64,000 nucleotides of DNA, from the NCBI GenBank assembly GCA_947501845.1, contig CANMXP010000006.1:172372-236371 (forward strand), in the 5' to 3' direction. The position numbers and the translations under genes were made by a program. Of this stretch, positions 8,462-17,663 are shown piece by piece (within the stretch, counting starts at the first letter, position 1; every line of letters begins with the position of its first letter). Under the pieces are notes generated by a model. The model had not been told where the DNA came from and did no database searches. It saw only the letters and a list, made by a program, of their open reading frames with translations. This DNA is from an uncultured Flavobacteriaceae bacterium (GTDB taxonomy: Bacteria > Bacteroidota > Bacteroidia > Flavobacteriales > Flavobacteriaceae).

Positions 8462-8734
8462 TTAAAAATCTTGTTTCTGATTGAGAAATCTATAAACTAA
8501 GATGCCATATGGCTTTTTTACATAATGAATGGAATAATTAAATCTTTCCAAAGAAACAATACGAACATTCTTGTAAAACACCTGAAAAGCTTCAGAAAAG
8601 TCTAAAATTAGATTTAATTGCTTATCAATATCCAACCAAAACTCATCTTCTTTACTTTTAAACGCCATAAAACATTTAGTTTTATAAAATTCAATTCTTG
8701 CTTCCCCGGTAAATTCAACACATTTACCTGACAT
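8462..8734 (-). CDS. type II toxin, RelE/ParE-like
   Basis: A 90-residue basic protein. Its C-terminal half (YKNVRIVSLERFNYSIHYV, then GILVYRFLNQKQDF) matches the beta-strand core of ParE/RelE toxins, where the pattern YKNVRR..L..FPY.I.Y.. is typical. The N-terminal helices carry EARIEFYKTKC and DIDKQLNLIL. It overlaps the upstream antitoxin gene by 11 bases, the usual gene order for these modules. It would act on a ribosome-associated mRNA or gyrase target if functional; the sequence does not separate RelE from ParE activity. Confidence 0.75.
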   Translation of the reverse strand: MSGKCVEFTGEARIEFYKTKCFMAFKSKEDEFWLDIDKQLNLILDFSEAFQVFYKNVRIVSLERFNYSIHYVKKPYGILVYRFLNQKQDF

Positions 8735-8933
8735 ATTGTGCTTTTATATCCCCCCAAGAATGCGTTTTCAAAGCTCCTTTATCATCCTTTTTAATCATTT
8801 CATCCATCATGGCCTTGTAAGCTTCTGAAGGCTCAGCAAAACGAGCTGCCGTATCTTCTAACGTATATTCAATATAATTTTTAAGCGAACGCTTTTGAAG
8901 TTTTGCCTGCTTTTCAAGAATTTCAATGGCCAT
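8724..8933 (-). CDS. antitoxin of the RelE/ParE-like pair
   Basis: A 69-residue protein with a helical core (AIEILEKQAKLQKRSLKNYI) resembling ribbon-helix-helix antitoxins, and a hydrophilic C-terminal part that would wrap the toxin. It overlaps the toxin gene by 11 bases. The same frame continues upstream as ATG GGA AAA ... GAA TAG GAC GAT ATG: an earlier ATG at 8969 is followed after nine codons by an in-frame TAG (8940-8942), three codons before the ATG at 8933. The N-terminal DNA-binding strand may therefore have been lost, with translation restarting at 8933. Confidence 0.65.
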   Translation of the reverse strand: MAIEILEKQAKLQKRSLKNYIEYTLEDTAARFAEPSEAYKAMMDEMIKKDDKGALKTHSWGDIKAQYVR

Positions 8934-9000
8934 ATCGTCCTATTCTATCAGTTTTTTTGTTTTTCCCATAATACAAATTATATATAAAACATATATCAAA

Positions 9001-10209
9001 CTAATATATACTTTTAGCAACTATAAAAGCACCTGTCCAAGCATTCTGAAAGTTAAATCCACCTGTAATAGCATCTACATTTAAAATCTCTCCTGCAAAA
9101 TATAGGTCTTTATGAAGCTTACTTTCAAAAGTTTTAAAGTTTACTTCTTTTAAATCTATCCCTCCTGCAGTAACAAATTCATCTTTAAAGGTACTTTTAC
9201 CTGTCACTTTAAATACTGCTTCTGTTAATTGTAATGCTAAAGCTTCCAATTGCTGTTTATTTGTATCTGCCCAGGTTGTCGTCATTGACATATTGGATGC
9301 CAGCACTAATTGTTGCCATAACCTTTTAGGCAAGTCATATTGAGTAAACTTAAATACGGTTTTTTTTGCTAAATCTTGTTTGAATGCTTTTAAATCGCTT
9401 AAACAGTCTTCAAAAGGGTGTCTTATAAAATTGACTTTAATTTGAAATTTATAATCACGTTTTGCTAACTCCAAAGCACCAAATGCCGATAGTTTTAAAA
9501 TTGCAGGCGCACTCATACCTACATGCGTAATGAGTAATGGCCCTTCTGACTCTAAGTGACTATCAACAACTTTAATTTCTACATTTTGAGCTACTACACC
9601 AGGGATATCTTTAATTCGCGTATCATTTATATCGAAAGTAAAAAGTGAAGGTACTGGCTGCGAAATAGCATGACCCAACCTCTCCAGTAAGTTCCAAATC
9701 TTCGGATTACTCCCTGTTGCTATTATTACTTTTTTGGATTTAAAATCGCCTTCGGTTGTATCTAATCTCCATTGGTCATCTTGCTGCTTAATAGATTTTA
9801 CCGAGTGGTTGTACAGAACCTCAACGCCATGCTTTTTTGCTTCACTTAAAAAGCAATCAATAATGGTTTGAGACGAGTTTGATACAGGAAATATACGGCC
9901 ATCATCCTCAATTTTTAATGCTACGCCTCGCTTTTCAAACCATTCCATGGTATCACCCGTCATAAACTGGTGGAAAGGCCCCAACAATTCTTTTTCGCCT
10001 CTTGGATAATTCTGCACCAATTCTGAAGGTATAAACTCTGCATGCGTTACATTGCAACGTCCACCTCCAGATATTTTTACTTTTTGAAGCCCCTCTTTTC
10101 CACGTTCTAGAACGGCTACTTTTAAACTCGGGTTTTGCTCTGCTATATTAATGGCAGCAAAAAAACCTGCTGCGCCTCCACCAACAATTATAACGTCCTT
10201 TTGTTTCAT
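9001..10209 (-). CDS. HI0933/BaiN-family FAD-dependent oxidoreductase
   Basis: A 402-residue flavoprotein. The N-terminal Rossmann motif is VIIVGGGAAGFFAAI, followed by the family-specific ISGGGRCNVTHAE, a central ATGSNPKIWNLLERLGHAI and the C-terminal FAD motif AGEILNVDAITGGFNFQNAW. These mark the HI0933 family (also called BaiN-like or aminoacetone-oxidase-like flavoproteins). The physiological substrate is unknown for most members. Its ATG overlaps the TGA of the glycerophosphodiesterase gene by four bases, so the two are translationally coupled. No signal peptide: cytoplasmic. Confidence 0.9.
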   Translation of the reverse strand: MKQKDVIIVGGGAAGFFAAINIAEQNPSLKVAVLERGKEGLQKVKISGGGRCNVTHAEFIPSELVQNYPRGEKELLGPFHQFMTGDTMEWFEKRGVALKIEDDGRIFPVSNSSQTIIDCFLSEAKKHGVEVLYNHSVKSIKQQDDQWRLDTTEGDFKSKKVIIATGSNPKIWNLLERLGHAISQPVPSLFTFDINDTRIKDIPGVVAQNVEIKVVDSHLESEGPLLITHVGMSAPAILKLSAFGALELAKRDYKFQIKVNFIRHPFEDCLSDLKAFKQDLAKKTVFKFTQYDLPKRLWQQLVLASNMSMTTTWADTNKQQLEALALQLTEAVFKVTGKSTFKDEFVTAGGIDLKEVNFKTFESKLHKDLYFAGEILNVDAITGGFNFQNAWTGAFIVAKSIY

Positions 10210-10895
10210 ATCCTATCTGGGAAATCGGAAATTATCCCATCCACTTTATCGTTTTTTATTCGAGAAATCGTTTTCTTATCGTTAACCGTGTAGGTAAACA
10301 CCTTAAAACCAGAGTTTTTAATTTTAGAAACCAATGTATTGGTTAACATTGTGTAATCTGGATGAATAGCAACTGCGTTCACAGCCTTTCCAAAAACGAC
10401 AGCCTGATCTAAATTGGTATCTGTAAGCACTCCCAAAGGTATTTTTTTATTGATTTTATAAACTTCAGCAAGTAAATCTTGCTGAAAGCTGGACACAATA
10501 AAATCTTGATATTCCCAACCTTTTTCCTCCACATACAAATCAATCATTTCACATGTTTTTTCAACGGTACCTTTTCCCTTCAATTCAATATTTAAAAGGC
10601 ATTTTTTATCAATTAAGTTTAAAACCTCTTTTAAAGTCGGTATACGATATTGATCTTTCACTTTTAAATGTTTCAATTCTGAAAGTGTGTGTTCTGAAAT
10701 TTCGCCACTTCCGTTGGTTATTCTATCTAAAGTAAAATCGTGAAACACAACTAATTCACCCGAAGCACATTTATGAACATCGATTTCAACACCATCAACA
10801 TTAAGGTTTAAAGCATATTCAATAGATTCTATAGTATTTTCGACAACATAACCTTTTGCTCCCCTATGGCCTATTTTTAAACATGTTTTATTCAT
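10206..10895 (-). CDS. glycerophosphodiester phosphodiesterase
   Basis: I choose the ATG at 10895 (MNKTCLKIGHRGAKGYVVEN): it places the catalytic His of GHRG near the N-terminus as in cytosolic GDPD proteins. The longer frame to 11123 would run antiparallel across the divergent gene. Family motifs are GHRGAKGYVVENT, DGVEIDVHKCASGELVVFHD with the catalytic Glu/Asp pair and second His, and ELKGKG for the third metal ligand. The enzyme hydrolyses deacylated phospholipids to glycerol 3-phosphate and an alcohol. There is no signal peptide. It precedes the HI0933-family gene with a four-base ATGA overlap. Confidence 0.9.
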   Translation of the reverse strand: MNKTCLKIGHRGAKGYVVENTIESIEYALNLNVDGVEIDVHKCASGELVVFHDFTLDRITNGSGEISEHTLSELKHLKVKDQYRIPTLKEVLNLIDKKCLLNIELKGKGTVEKTCEMIDLYVEEKGWEYQDFIVSSFQQDLLAEVYKINKKIPLGVLTDTNLDQAVVFGKAVNAVAIHPDYTMLTNTLVSKIKNSGFKVFTYTVNDKKTISRIKNDKVDGIISDFPDRI

Positions 10896-10957
10896 TAATA
10901 AATTTTTATACCGAAAATATCTCTGTAAATTTAGCATTATAAATGATGATCGCCCAC

Positions 10958-11800
10958 ATGAACAAGTTTCTTTTTTCAGTAATACTGTTAACAGCTTCGT
11001 GCAATCCAGAAAGCAAAAACGTGATTGCTGACTTGCCCAAAACATTAAATGAAGTTTCTGGAATAGAAACCGTATCAAATTCAAGTTTAATCTGGATGTT
11101 AAATGATAGCGGAAACGCTTCAAAAATTTATGGTTTAAACAAAAAAGGCAAGATTATAGAAACTCTAAAAATTGATGCAAAAAATCGTGATTGGGAGGAT
11201 TTAACGTCAGATAAAAAAGGCAACCTTTATATAGGCGATTTTGGAAACAACACCAATGAACGGAAGAATTTAGTCATTTTAAAAGTGCATACAGCGTCTC
11301 TAAAAAATCCAAAGAAAATAGATATTGAGCGTATTTCTTTTAAATATTCAAACCAGAAAAAATTTCCTCCCAAAAAGAAAAAATTACATTTCGATTGCGA
11401 AGCATTTTTCCATTATAATGATAGTCTTTATTTATTTACTAAAAGCCGTGTAAAAAATGACTTTGGCAAAACACATGTATATAAAATCCCTGCTAAAAAA
11501 GGGGATCATGTAGCAGAACTTGTTAATACATTTAGTTTTTGTGACGACTTACATTGTTGGGTAACTTCAGCCGATATAAGTGATGATGGCAAACAAATGG
11601 TTTTATTAACTCAAAAATCATTTTTGGTTTTTACCAATTTCAAATCTGATGATTTCTTTAGCGGTACACTTAAAACTTATAATTTTAAGAATATATCACA
11701 GAAAGAAAGTATTTGTTTTAAAGATAAAAACACAGTTTATATTGCTGATGAAAAAGCCCATGGAGAAGGTGGGAATTTGTATGAATTTAAGTTGGAGTAG
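10958..11800 (+). CDS. lipoprotein with beta-propeller-like repeats
   Basis: I prefer the ATG at 10958 (MNKFLFSVILLTASCNPES), which gives a compact signal peptide with lipobox LTASC; an ATG 15 bases upstream is also possible. The mature 265 or so residues contain repeated beta strands with LNEVSGIE, WMLNDSGN, DLTSDKKGNLYIGDFGNN and ADISDDGKQMVLLT, the pattern of a six- or seven-bladed propeller of the SdiA-regulated/NHL-like sort. It is divergent to the glycerophosphodiesterase gene, with 62 bases between starts. It is presumably anchored in the outer membrane; the ligand is unknown. Confidence 0.72.
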   Translation: MNKFLFSVILLTASCNPESKNVIADLPKTLNEVSGIETVSNSSLIWMLNDSGNASKIYGLNKKGKIIETLKIDAKNRDWEDLTSDKKGNLYIGDFGNNTNERKNLVILKVHTASLKNPKKIDIERISFKYSNQKKFPPKKKKLHFDCEAFFHYNDSLYLFTKSRVKNDFGKTHVYKIPAKKGDHVAELVNTFSFCDDLHCWVTSADISDDGKQMVLLTQKSFLVFTNFKSDDFFSGTLKTYNFKNISQKESICFKDKNTVYIADEKAHGEGGNLYEFKLE

Positions 11801-11887
11801 TTATTTTGTTTGCCTCCAGATATAATCTATAATTAAAAAAACACATTTCAAGGTCTGAATTGATGATATTCAGAAATGAGTTCAGGA

Positions 11888-14800
11888 TTAGAACCCAAAT
11901 CCTAATCTAAAAGCTAAACGCAGACCGTCATCACTGTTAAATGCTGATAAGTTTAGCGTCATCATATCTGCAGCATTGGCAAAAATACCACCTCCTATAG
12001 AAGTATTCCAATCATTTGAATGATCATTTGGATTTAGCAAGAAGGTATCATCAACCCAAACGCGACCGTAATCTATACCACCATAAAATCCAATATTCAA
12101 AGGTAATAAACCTGTTTTTACTTTGCGTAAATTTAATCGCAAATCCGTACTTTGCACAAAGGAACTCTTTCCTGTAAACCGTTCGTTTCTATAGCCCCTT
12201 AAACCATTATTTGCACCAATATTAGCTCCCTGATAAAACTCGAAATCATCTCCAAAATTAACATGTCCTTTCAGTTTGGTTGCCAATACTAATTGTCCGC
12301 TAGGCATTAGTTTATAATCGAACCCGAGTTCTGGAATTATATATGCAAACCCTTTAGATTTGTCCACATTATTTTTATAACCCGTTTGTAGTGCTACCAT
12401 CATTCCTAAAGTTGGAAATGCTTCATTATCGTAATTTTCATATTGGTATTTAGCATCTATACCATAAAAGTCGTTTTCAATTTCTATATTATCTCCAATA
12501 AACCGATCGTTAATAAAGCGTCCTTCCGTTTCTTCCACTTCATAAGATTCATATAATATTCCTATTTTAAAACTAGCACCTAAACGTCCTCGCCAAATTA
12601 GCGATGGTGCAAATTTTATTGTTTTTAACTTAACACGATTATAATCTAAGCCTACATCCAGACCATCATTTTCATCTGCTTCAGGGTTTGGTGTATTATT
12701 ACCAAATCCGAAGAAATTTACTGCATAATTAGGGCTTGTAAATTGGGCTTGAAAGCCTAAATTCATATTTCCTATAACTTTTGCAAATTCGCCGTTATAT
12801 CCAAAATCGAAACCTTGTGTTGCAAAATAATACGCTCCAGAAATAGTATGCCTGGATGTAAAGGGGTTGCGCATAAAACCATAATTGGTCAGCGTATTAG
12901 CAAACCCGATTTTAAGCCCATCATCTGGATTAGCACCTAAAGTGGGAATAAATTGATTACTACTATTTTTTAGTTTTTTATAGTCATATACATTTGTTTC
13001 GTAATCGTCTGTAAGCCTTTTTCTCCCATTATTAGTAACGAATGTATTTGCTTTAGATTTGTAATCATAAATATCTAATCGCTTGCCATTTTTAATATCG
13101 TAGGTATCATTATTTTGTCCACCAATTAACCGTATTCTAATAAGCTTATCTCCTTTACCAGAAACATCGAACACATCATCATCATCTAACCCATAAACCC
13201 ATATTTCTTTAGTATTGGCACAGCTATAAGTACGTTGGTGAAAGACATCTGCTTTTTCGCCATTTTTTATTCTATAGGCAGTCACTTTAGTAAGTCCCTG
13301 AGGCATACGCTCTATTTGAAACCAATCATCTTTATCGGTTCCCTTAACAACAGCAAACCTATTAATATGGTCGTAATATGTGTCGGAAATAGTTTGTAGA
13401 TTATGGCGTCTTCCAATTAGTTTACGCTTAATATCTTTGATTGTTTCTTGACTAACTTCTGACGGAAAATTTAAAAATGCTTCATCAATAACAGTATCTG
13501 TCAAATGATCTACAATATACTTTACCTGCGCATCCCAAACATTTTTATCAGATTGGTTGATCAACGTCATATCTAAAGGATAAGGCTCTAAATTGAACCA
13601 CTTGGGACTTTTTAAATCTTCTTCATAACTCTGCATTAAACGTAACGAAGGAATTATAGTCGTTGCAAAACCAAGTAAAGCACCATCTGCCATAATAGAA
13701 AATGCCTGATCCCGATCTCTTGGCACAGGACGGTATATTTTTTTACCTTTTTCTTTAAACTCTGCCCAACGCCATTGATCTTCATGTCTATCCCAATCAC
13801 CAATCAACATGTCAAATAAGCGTGCTCTTATGTAAGCAGCTTCATCTAAAACATGATCTTCATCTTCTTTTAATTCTTTTAGCAAATCATCTGTGCTTAT
13901 TAGCTCATTTGAAAAACCAAAACTCGCCTTATCACCATGACCAGAATCTGCACGTTCTTCAATCATATAAAGTTCATTTCCAAATTCACTATTAAATTGA
14001 CCTAAGACAGATTGCTTTGGCACATAATAAAGTACTGGATTTGTATGATAAACACCTACAGCATCAGATAGCGTCCCTATTGTAAAAGGGGCATAGGGGT
14101 GCGATCCTGTAAAAACATCCAATAGTAAGCCTTGTGTATAGGAATCATTGAACTGACCTTCTATATATTGATCTTTAAATGCCACTGCCTGTAAATACTG
14201 AATGGCATTTTTACGCAGGGCCCTCATTACATATTCTCTTCCTTCATTATCTTTTAATCGTAAAGATTTTGACTGGTGTCCGCCTCCCTTTCTTACTGGG
14301 GTTAATCCTCCAAAAAGTGTATCAAGCCTTACCGTAGGCGCCTTAACTTTAGTACTAAAGGCATCACGATAACGTTCTCCCCAAAATAGCTTATAGGCAC
14401 CTCCTTTGGTTGTTTCTTCTTTAGAATAAACAGAGGCCATTACTTCTTTTTCGGTAGACGCTTTATAATTTTTAATTGCTTTTACTGCTTCGGCTTCTAA
14501 AACTTGTGTTTGAAATACAACAACATCATTTTCAGTCGAATAAAAACGAACGTACGAAGAACCATCTTTAAACACATCTAATCTTGCATACCCCTGTGCT
14601 CCATAAGAAAATTGCCCGTTTCCAACATTGCGAGTAGCCATTTCTTTGGAGCCAGATCCACTTACAATTTGAGGTAAATTATCCTGAACGATATATTGCA
14701 AATTATGATCGTGCCCAGATACAAAAACGACTTTATCATTTTCCTGAGACAACGTAATAATGCGTTTTTTAAACTCATTATACATTTTATTTTGAGTATC

Positions 14801-15592
14801 TACAATCGTTACACCTCCTGTTTTACGGATTAAATTTTTTAGCGTCCCTAAAATAGGAATGGGTTTCATATGGCTTTGAAATCCATATTGTCCACCGTGA
14901 GAACCATTAGTAAACATGGGGTGGTGCAAGGCTACAATGGTTGTTTTTCCTCTTGCTTTTTTTATTTCACTTTCAAATTCATCAAAAAACTTGGTTCGTG
15001 TTTTTATTTCGCAATCATCGTTTATGGTCGGGTGCTTGTTCCAATCGGTAAGATACCATTCAGAATCCACAACCATCATAACGATATCATCAGAGATCTT
15101 TACTTTTTCAATAGGACAACCATTTTCTGGCAGAAATGTATTTTTTCCTAAGATATTTTCAATATACTTTTCCTGTCTTTTAAGCCCTTTAAGTCCGTTG
15201 TTATACCAATCGTGATTCCCTGGAATAAAAACCGTTTTCCCTTTGAAGCCTTTTACTGCTTCTGTTTGAATATTAAGTTGGTGTTCTGCAAACTCCCTGC
15301 CTTCGTTTTCTTTTTTTGGTAAGCCTTTTGGATATATATTGTCTCCTAAAAAAAGGGCCGTGCTATTCTTTGAAGCCTTACTTAATGCTACTTCAAATGA
15401 TTGTAAAGCTTTTGAGGAAGTGCCTAAAGGAGAATTACCTGCATCACCTATTAAATAAAAAGAATGTACGATCTCCTTATCTGGGAAAGCATGGTCTACA
15501 CCTGCCTCGGCATATTGCGGTTTATAGGTAGCGCAAGCACTAAATATAAACAAAGCAATTAAAGTCAAGATAGCCTTATAGTTAGTATTCAT
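11888..15592 (-). CDS. metallophosphoesterase fused to a BamA/TamA-type outer-membrane barrel
   Basis: A 1234-residue lipoprotein (signal peptide ending FIFSACATY). Residues about 45-350 are a calcineurin-like metallophosphoesterase with all metal motifs: IGDAGN, FLGDNIYPKG, PGNHDWYNNG, ALHHPMF and SGHDHNLQY. A middle domain of about 500 residues has no family I can name; it includes RPVPRDRDQAFS and a DDDDVFDVSGKGDK stretch. The C-terminal 350 or so residues form an outer-membrane barrel of the bacterial surface antigen type, with the GLRGYRNERFTG motif of the barrel-lid loop and a terminal aromatic residue (LGFGF). The phosphoesterase should be held at the outer membrane. It appears to be transcribed alone. 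The fusion architecture recurs in Bacteroidota; its role is not established from this sequence. Confidence 0.85.
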   Translation of the reverse strand: MNTNYKAILTLIALFIFSACATYKPQYAEAGVDHAFPDKEIVHSFYLIGDAGNSPLGTSSKALQSFEVALSKASKNSTALFLGDNIYPKGLPKKENEGREFAEHQLNIQTEAVKGFKGKTVFIPGNHDWYNNGLKGLKRQEKYIENILGKNTFLPENGCPIEKVKISDDIVMMVVDSEWYLTDWNKHPTINDDCEIKTRTKFFDEFESEIKKARGKTTIVALHHPMFTNGSHGGQYGFQSHMKPIPILGTLKNLIRKTGGVTIVDTQNKMYNEFKKRIITLSQENDKVVFVSGHDHNLQYIVQDNLPQIVSGSGSKEMATRNVGNGQFSYGAQGYARLDVFKDGSSYVRFYSTENDVVVFQTQVLEAEAVKAIKNYKASTEKEVMASVYSKEETTKGGAYKLFWGERYRDAFSTKVKAPTVRLDTLFGGLTPVRKGGGHQSKSLRLKDNEGREYVMRALRKNAIQYLQAVAFKDQYIEGQFNDSYTQGLLLDVFTGSHPYAPFTIGTLSDAVGVYHTNPVLYYVPKQSVLGQFNSEFGNELYMIEERADSGHGDKASFGFSNELISTDDLLKELKEDEDHVLDEAAYIRARLFDMLIGDWDRHEDQWRWAEFKEKGKKIYRPVPRDRDQAFSIMADGALLGFATTIIPSLRLMQSYEEDLKSPKWFNLEPYPLDMTLINQSDKNVWDAQVKYIVDHLTDTVIDEAFLNFPSEVSQETIKDIKRKLIGRRHNLQTISDTYYDHINRFAVVKGTDKDDWFQIERMPQGLTKVTAYRIKNGEKADVFHQRTYSCANTKEIWVYGLDDDDVFDVSGKGDKLIRIRLIGGQNNDTYDIKNGKRLDIYDYKSKANTFVTNNGRKRLTDDYETNVYDYKKLKNSSNQFIPTLGANPDDGLKIGFANTLTNYGFMRNPFTSRHTISGAYYFATQGFDFGYNGEFAKVIGNMNLGFQAQFTSPNYAVNFFGFGNNTPNPEADENDGLDVGLDYNRVKLKTIKFAPSLIWRGRLGASFKIGILYESYEVEETEGRFINDRFIGDNIEIENDFYGIDAKYQYENYDNEAFPTLGMMVALQTGYKNNVDKSKGFAYIIPELGFDYKLMPSGQLVLATKLKGHVNFGDDFEFYQGANIGANNGLRGYRNERFTGKSSFVQSTDLRLNLRKVKTGLLPLNIGFYGGIDYGRVWVDDTFLLNPNDHSNDWNTSIGGGIFANAADMMTLNLSAFNSDDGLRLAFRLGFGF

Positions 15593-15656
15593 ACGAGGGT
15601 TTTATGGATGATTAAAGATACTAATTAAATGTTTAAATTTAACTTTGAAACAGCAC

Positions 15657-16883
15657 CTATAAGTCGTTTATTATGGTAGTATTAAAAACTACTTCGCTTG
15701 CCATGGTCTTATGTACTGGACATTTTGATGCCATTTCTTTTAAGCGCTCTTTTTGTTTTTCATCTAAATTCCCAACAAATTTTAGCTTTTTACTTATATG
15801 ATCCAAATAGGTTGGTGTTTCTATTTCTAAACCTAAATCGTCACTATGTTTTCGTGAATGCGTTACGTATACAAATACCTCTTGTAAATCCCATTGTTTG
15901 CGCTGCGCATACATTTTTAAGGTCATGGTTGTACAAGCTACCAAACCTGCGTTAAGATACTCGTAAGGCGAAGGTCCAAAATCATCTCCTCCTATCGAGG
16001 CGGGCTCGTCTGCAACCATGGTATGATTTTTAGTCTGAATTGAGGTTGTAAAATTGTCCTCCATTAAATTTAAATGCCCTACTATTTGCTCGCCTCTGGT
16101 TTCCAACATTTTATTTTCTTTGGGCTCAAAATATCGCTGTACCCAAGTCCCAATAACATTTCCAACATATAGACTATCACTTGGCTTAGATAACAAATGA
16201 TCGGCATCATCTAGAGTAACAAAACTTTTTGGATGATGTGCATGATGATATAATTGTTCTGCATTTTTAATACCAACCACGGTATCTGTGGGTGCATGTA
16301 AAATTAATAATGGCTTTCTTAAATTCTTTATAATGATAGGTAAATCGGTTTTATCAAAATCCTCAACAAAGTCTCTGTTAATTTTAAAAGGACGCCCTCC
16401 AATATTAACCTCTACTTCTCCTTTTTCCTTCACCTCATCGATACCATGAGAAAACAAATGTTTTACATGACTTACTGTTGCTGGTGCTCCAATAGTTGCA
16501 ACGGCTTTAATATTTTCTAATTGGGAAGCTGCCGATAATACCGCTGCACCTCCCAACGAATGACCTACTAATAATGAAGGTGCTTCGTAATTAGACTCCA
16601 TATACTGGCTCACAGCTATCAAATCATCAACATTAGCAGAAAAATGACTCTCTGCAAACTCGCCTTCACTTCTACCTAGGCCTGTAAAATCGAACCTTAC
16701 CACTCCAAAACCATGATTTGTTAAAGAACGACTAATATTTTTAACGGCACTTAATGAACTTGTACATGTAAAACAATGTGCAAAAATGGCAAAGTAATTT
16801 GGTTTTTGATTTGCTGGCAACTCCAAATATGCCTGAAGTTTTAAGCCTTTATTATTTTGAATATTTAATTTTGAACGTTTCAT
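15657..16883 (-). CDS. alpha/beta hydrolase fused to an OsmC-family domain
   Basis: A 408-residue bifunctional protein. Residues 1-250 are a serine hydrolase with the nucleophile elbow [13 protein letters not shown], acid region [10 protein letters not shown] and a late DADHLL containing the His. Residues about 270-408 are an OsmC/Ohr-type domain with its two redox cysteines visible in [13 protein letters not shown] and [10 protein letters not shown]. OsmC proteins reduce organic and fatty-acid hydroperoxides; the hydrolase could release acyl groups before reduction, which is inference. It is the last gene of the six-gene msr operon (29 bases after the divergent MsrA), which supports a role in oxidative damage repair. 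Confidence 0.9.
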   Translation of the reverse strand: MKRSKLNIQNNKGLKLQAYLELPANQKPNYFAIFAHCFTCTSSLSAVKNISRSLTNHGFGVVRFDFTGLGRSEGEFAESHFSANVDDLIAVSQYMESNYEAPSLLVGHSLGGAAVLSAASQLENIKAVATIGAPATVSHVKHLFSHGIDEVKEKGEVEVNIGGRPFKINRDFVEDFDKTDLPIIIKNLRKPLLILHAPTDTVVGIKNAEQLYHHAHHPKSFVTLDDADHLLSKPSDSLYVGNVIGTWVQRYFEPKENKMLETRGEQIVGHLNLMEDNFTTSIQTKNHTMVADEPASIGGDDFGPSPYEYLNAGLVACTTMTLKMYAQRKQWDLQEVFVYVTHSRKHSDDLGLEIETPTYLDHISKKLKFVGNLDEKQKERLKEMASKCPVHKTMASEVVFNTTIINDL

Positions 16884-16912
16884 CTTAAAATCTTTATACT
16901 ATGGTTTTCGTA

Positions 16913-17419
16913 CTAGAAGGCACCATTTTTATTAACTTGACATGAAAATTTTTGTAACAATAGCCTTAATTTAGGGTCTATAAATGTTTTACAAAAAGGT
17001 TTATTCGGATTTTTTTGATAATAATTTTGAATAGCGTTTCTTGAAGCTTTAAAATATTGAAAAGGAAAGACTTTAGTAATTAATTGGTATTCGAAATCTT
17101 CCTGAAAACCTTCAATGATATCTTCGGACTCATTTTTTTGTTCTTCTGAAAAGACATAAACAGCAGATCTATACTTATCTCGCATGGAATGGTTACTGGT
17201 ACTTTTATGTGTGTGCAAATGAACTTCAATGAGTGTTTTTAATGAAATATCCTCAGCATTAAAATGTACAATAATGGCTTCTGAAAAACCGCTGTTTTCA
17301 TTAACAGAAGCCACATAACCTTGCTCTACTTTTTCAACTCCCTTTAACGATTGAAACACTGCTTCTGTACACCAATGACAACCGCCTCCTAGTGCTATTT
17401 TATCTCGTTTACCGTCCAT
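16913..17419 (-). CDS. divergent MsrA-like peptide methionine sulfoxide reductase
   Basis: The start at 17419 (MDGKRDKIALGGGCHWC) overlaps the glutaredoxin-like gene by 11 bases. The MsrA active site GCFWC is GCHWC here, with catalytic Cys14 kept and Phe replaced by His. The usual HDPTTxNRQGxDxGTQYRSxI region is shortened to STSNHSMRDKYRSAVYVF, so the aromatic/substrate pocket is altered. The core (TEAVFQSLKGVEKVEQGYV) and the C-terminal KPFCKTFIDPKL remain. It is clearly a paralogue of the canonical MsrA at 18179. It may reduce another sulfoxide or use a different reductant; activity is uncertain. Confidence 0.78.
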   Translation of the reverse strand: MDGKRDKIALGGGCHWCTEAVFQSLKGVEKVEQGYVASVNENSGFSEAIIVHFNAEDISLKTLIEVHLHTHKSTSNHSMRDKYRSAVYVFSEEQKNESEDIIEGFQEDFEYQLITKVFPFQYFKASRNAIQNYYQKNPNKPFCKTFIDPKLRLLLQKFSCQVNKNGAF

Positions 17420-17663
17420 GTAAATTTGCAATACTTTTATTCAATTCTTTATCAGACGGATTTCTTAATTTCTTATCTCCAACTGTTATTGTTGGAAAAT
17501 TAAGCTTTCCGTTTTCATATAAACTTCTTAATTCATCTGCAAAAGCATCATTGGTTTCCACATCAAGAAACGCATAATCTAAATGACAAGTTTCAAAAAA
17601 TGTCTTATAATATTGTGTTTTGTGGCATCTATCAGTGCCATAAAGTTTAATAATTTCTTTCAT
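17409..17663 (-). CDS. glutaredoxin-family protein with a single active-site cysteine
   Basis: An 84-residue thioredoxin-fold protein (MKEIIKLYGTDRCHKTQYYK). The usual CPxC active site is CHKT, leaving only Cys13, so it is monothiol. The second half keeps the cis-Pro segment (LNFPTITVGDKKLRNPSDKEL) that binds glutathione or another thiol in glutaredoxins and NrdH-like proteins. Its ATG follows directly on the stop of the redoxin gene, and its 3' end overlaps the divergent MsrA. It is a plausible electron donor for one of the neighbouring Msr proteins. Confidence 0.75.
   Translation of the reverse strand: MKEIIKLYGTDRCHKTQYYKTFFETCHLDYAFLDVETNDAFADELRSLYENGKLNFPTITVGDKKLRNPSDKELNKSIANLHGR

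Noticed and set aside
10896..11123. N-terminal extension of the glycerophosphodiesterase frame
   Set aside because: It would overlap the divergent lipoprotein gene head-on, and family proteins start just before the GHRG motif.
14870..15215. Two open frames of 93-99 codons on the plus strand
   Set aside because: They lie wholly inside the metallophosphoesterase gene on the other strand, whose motifs are intact.
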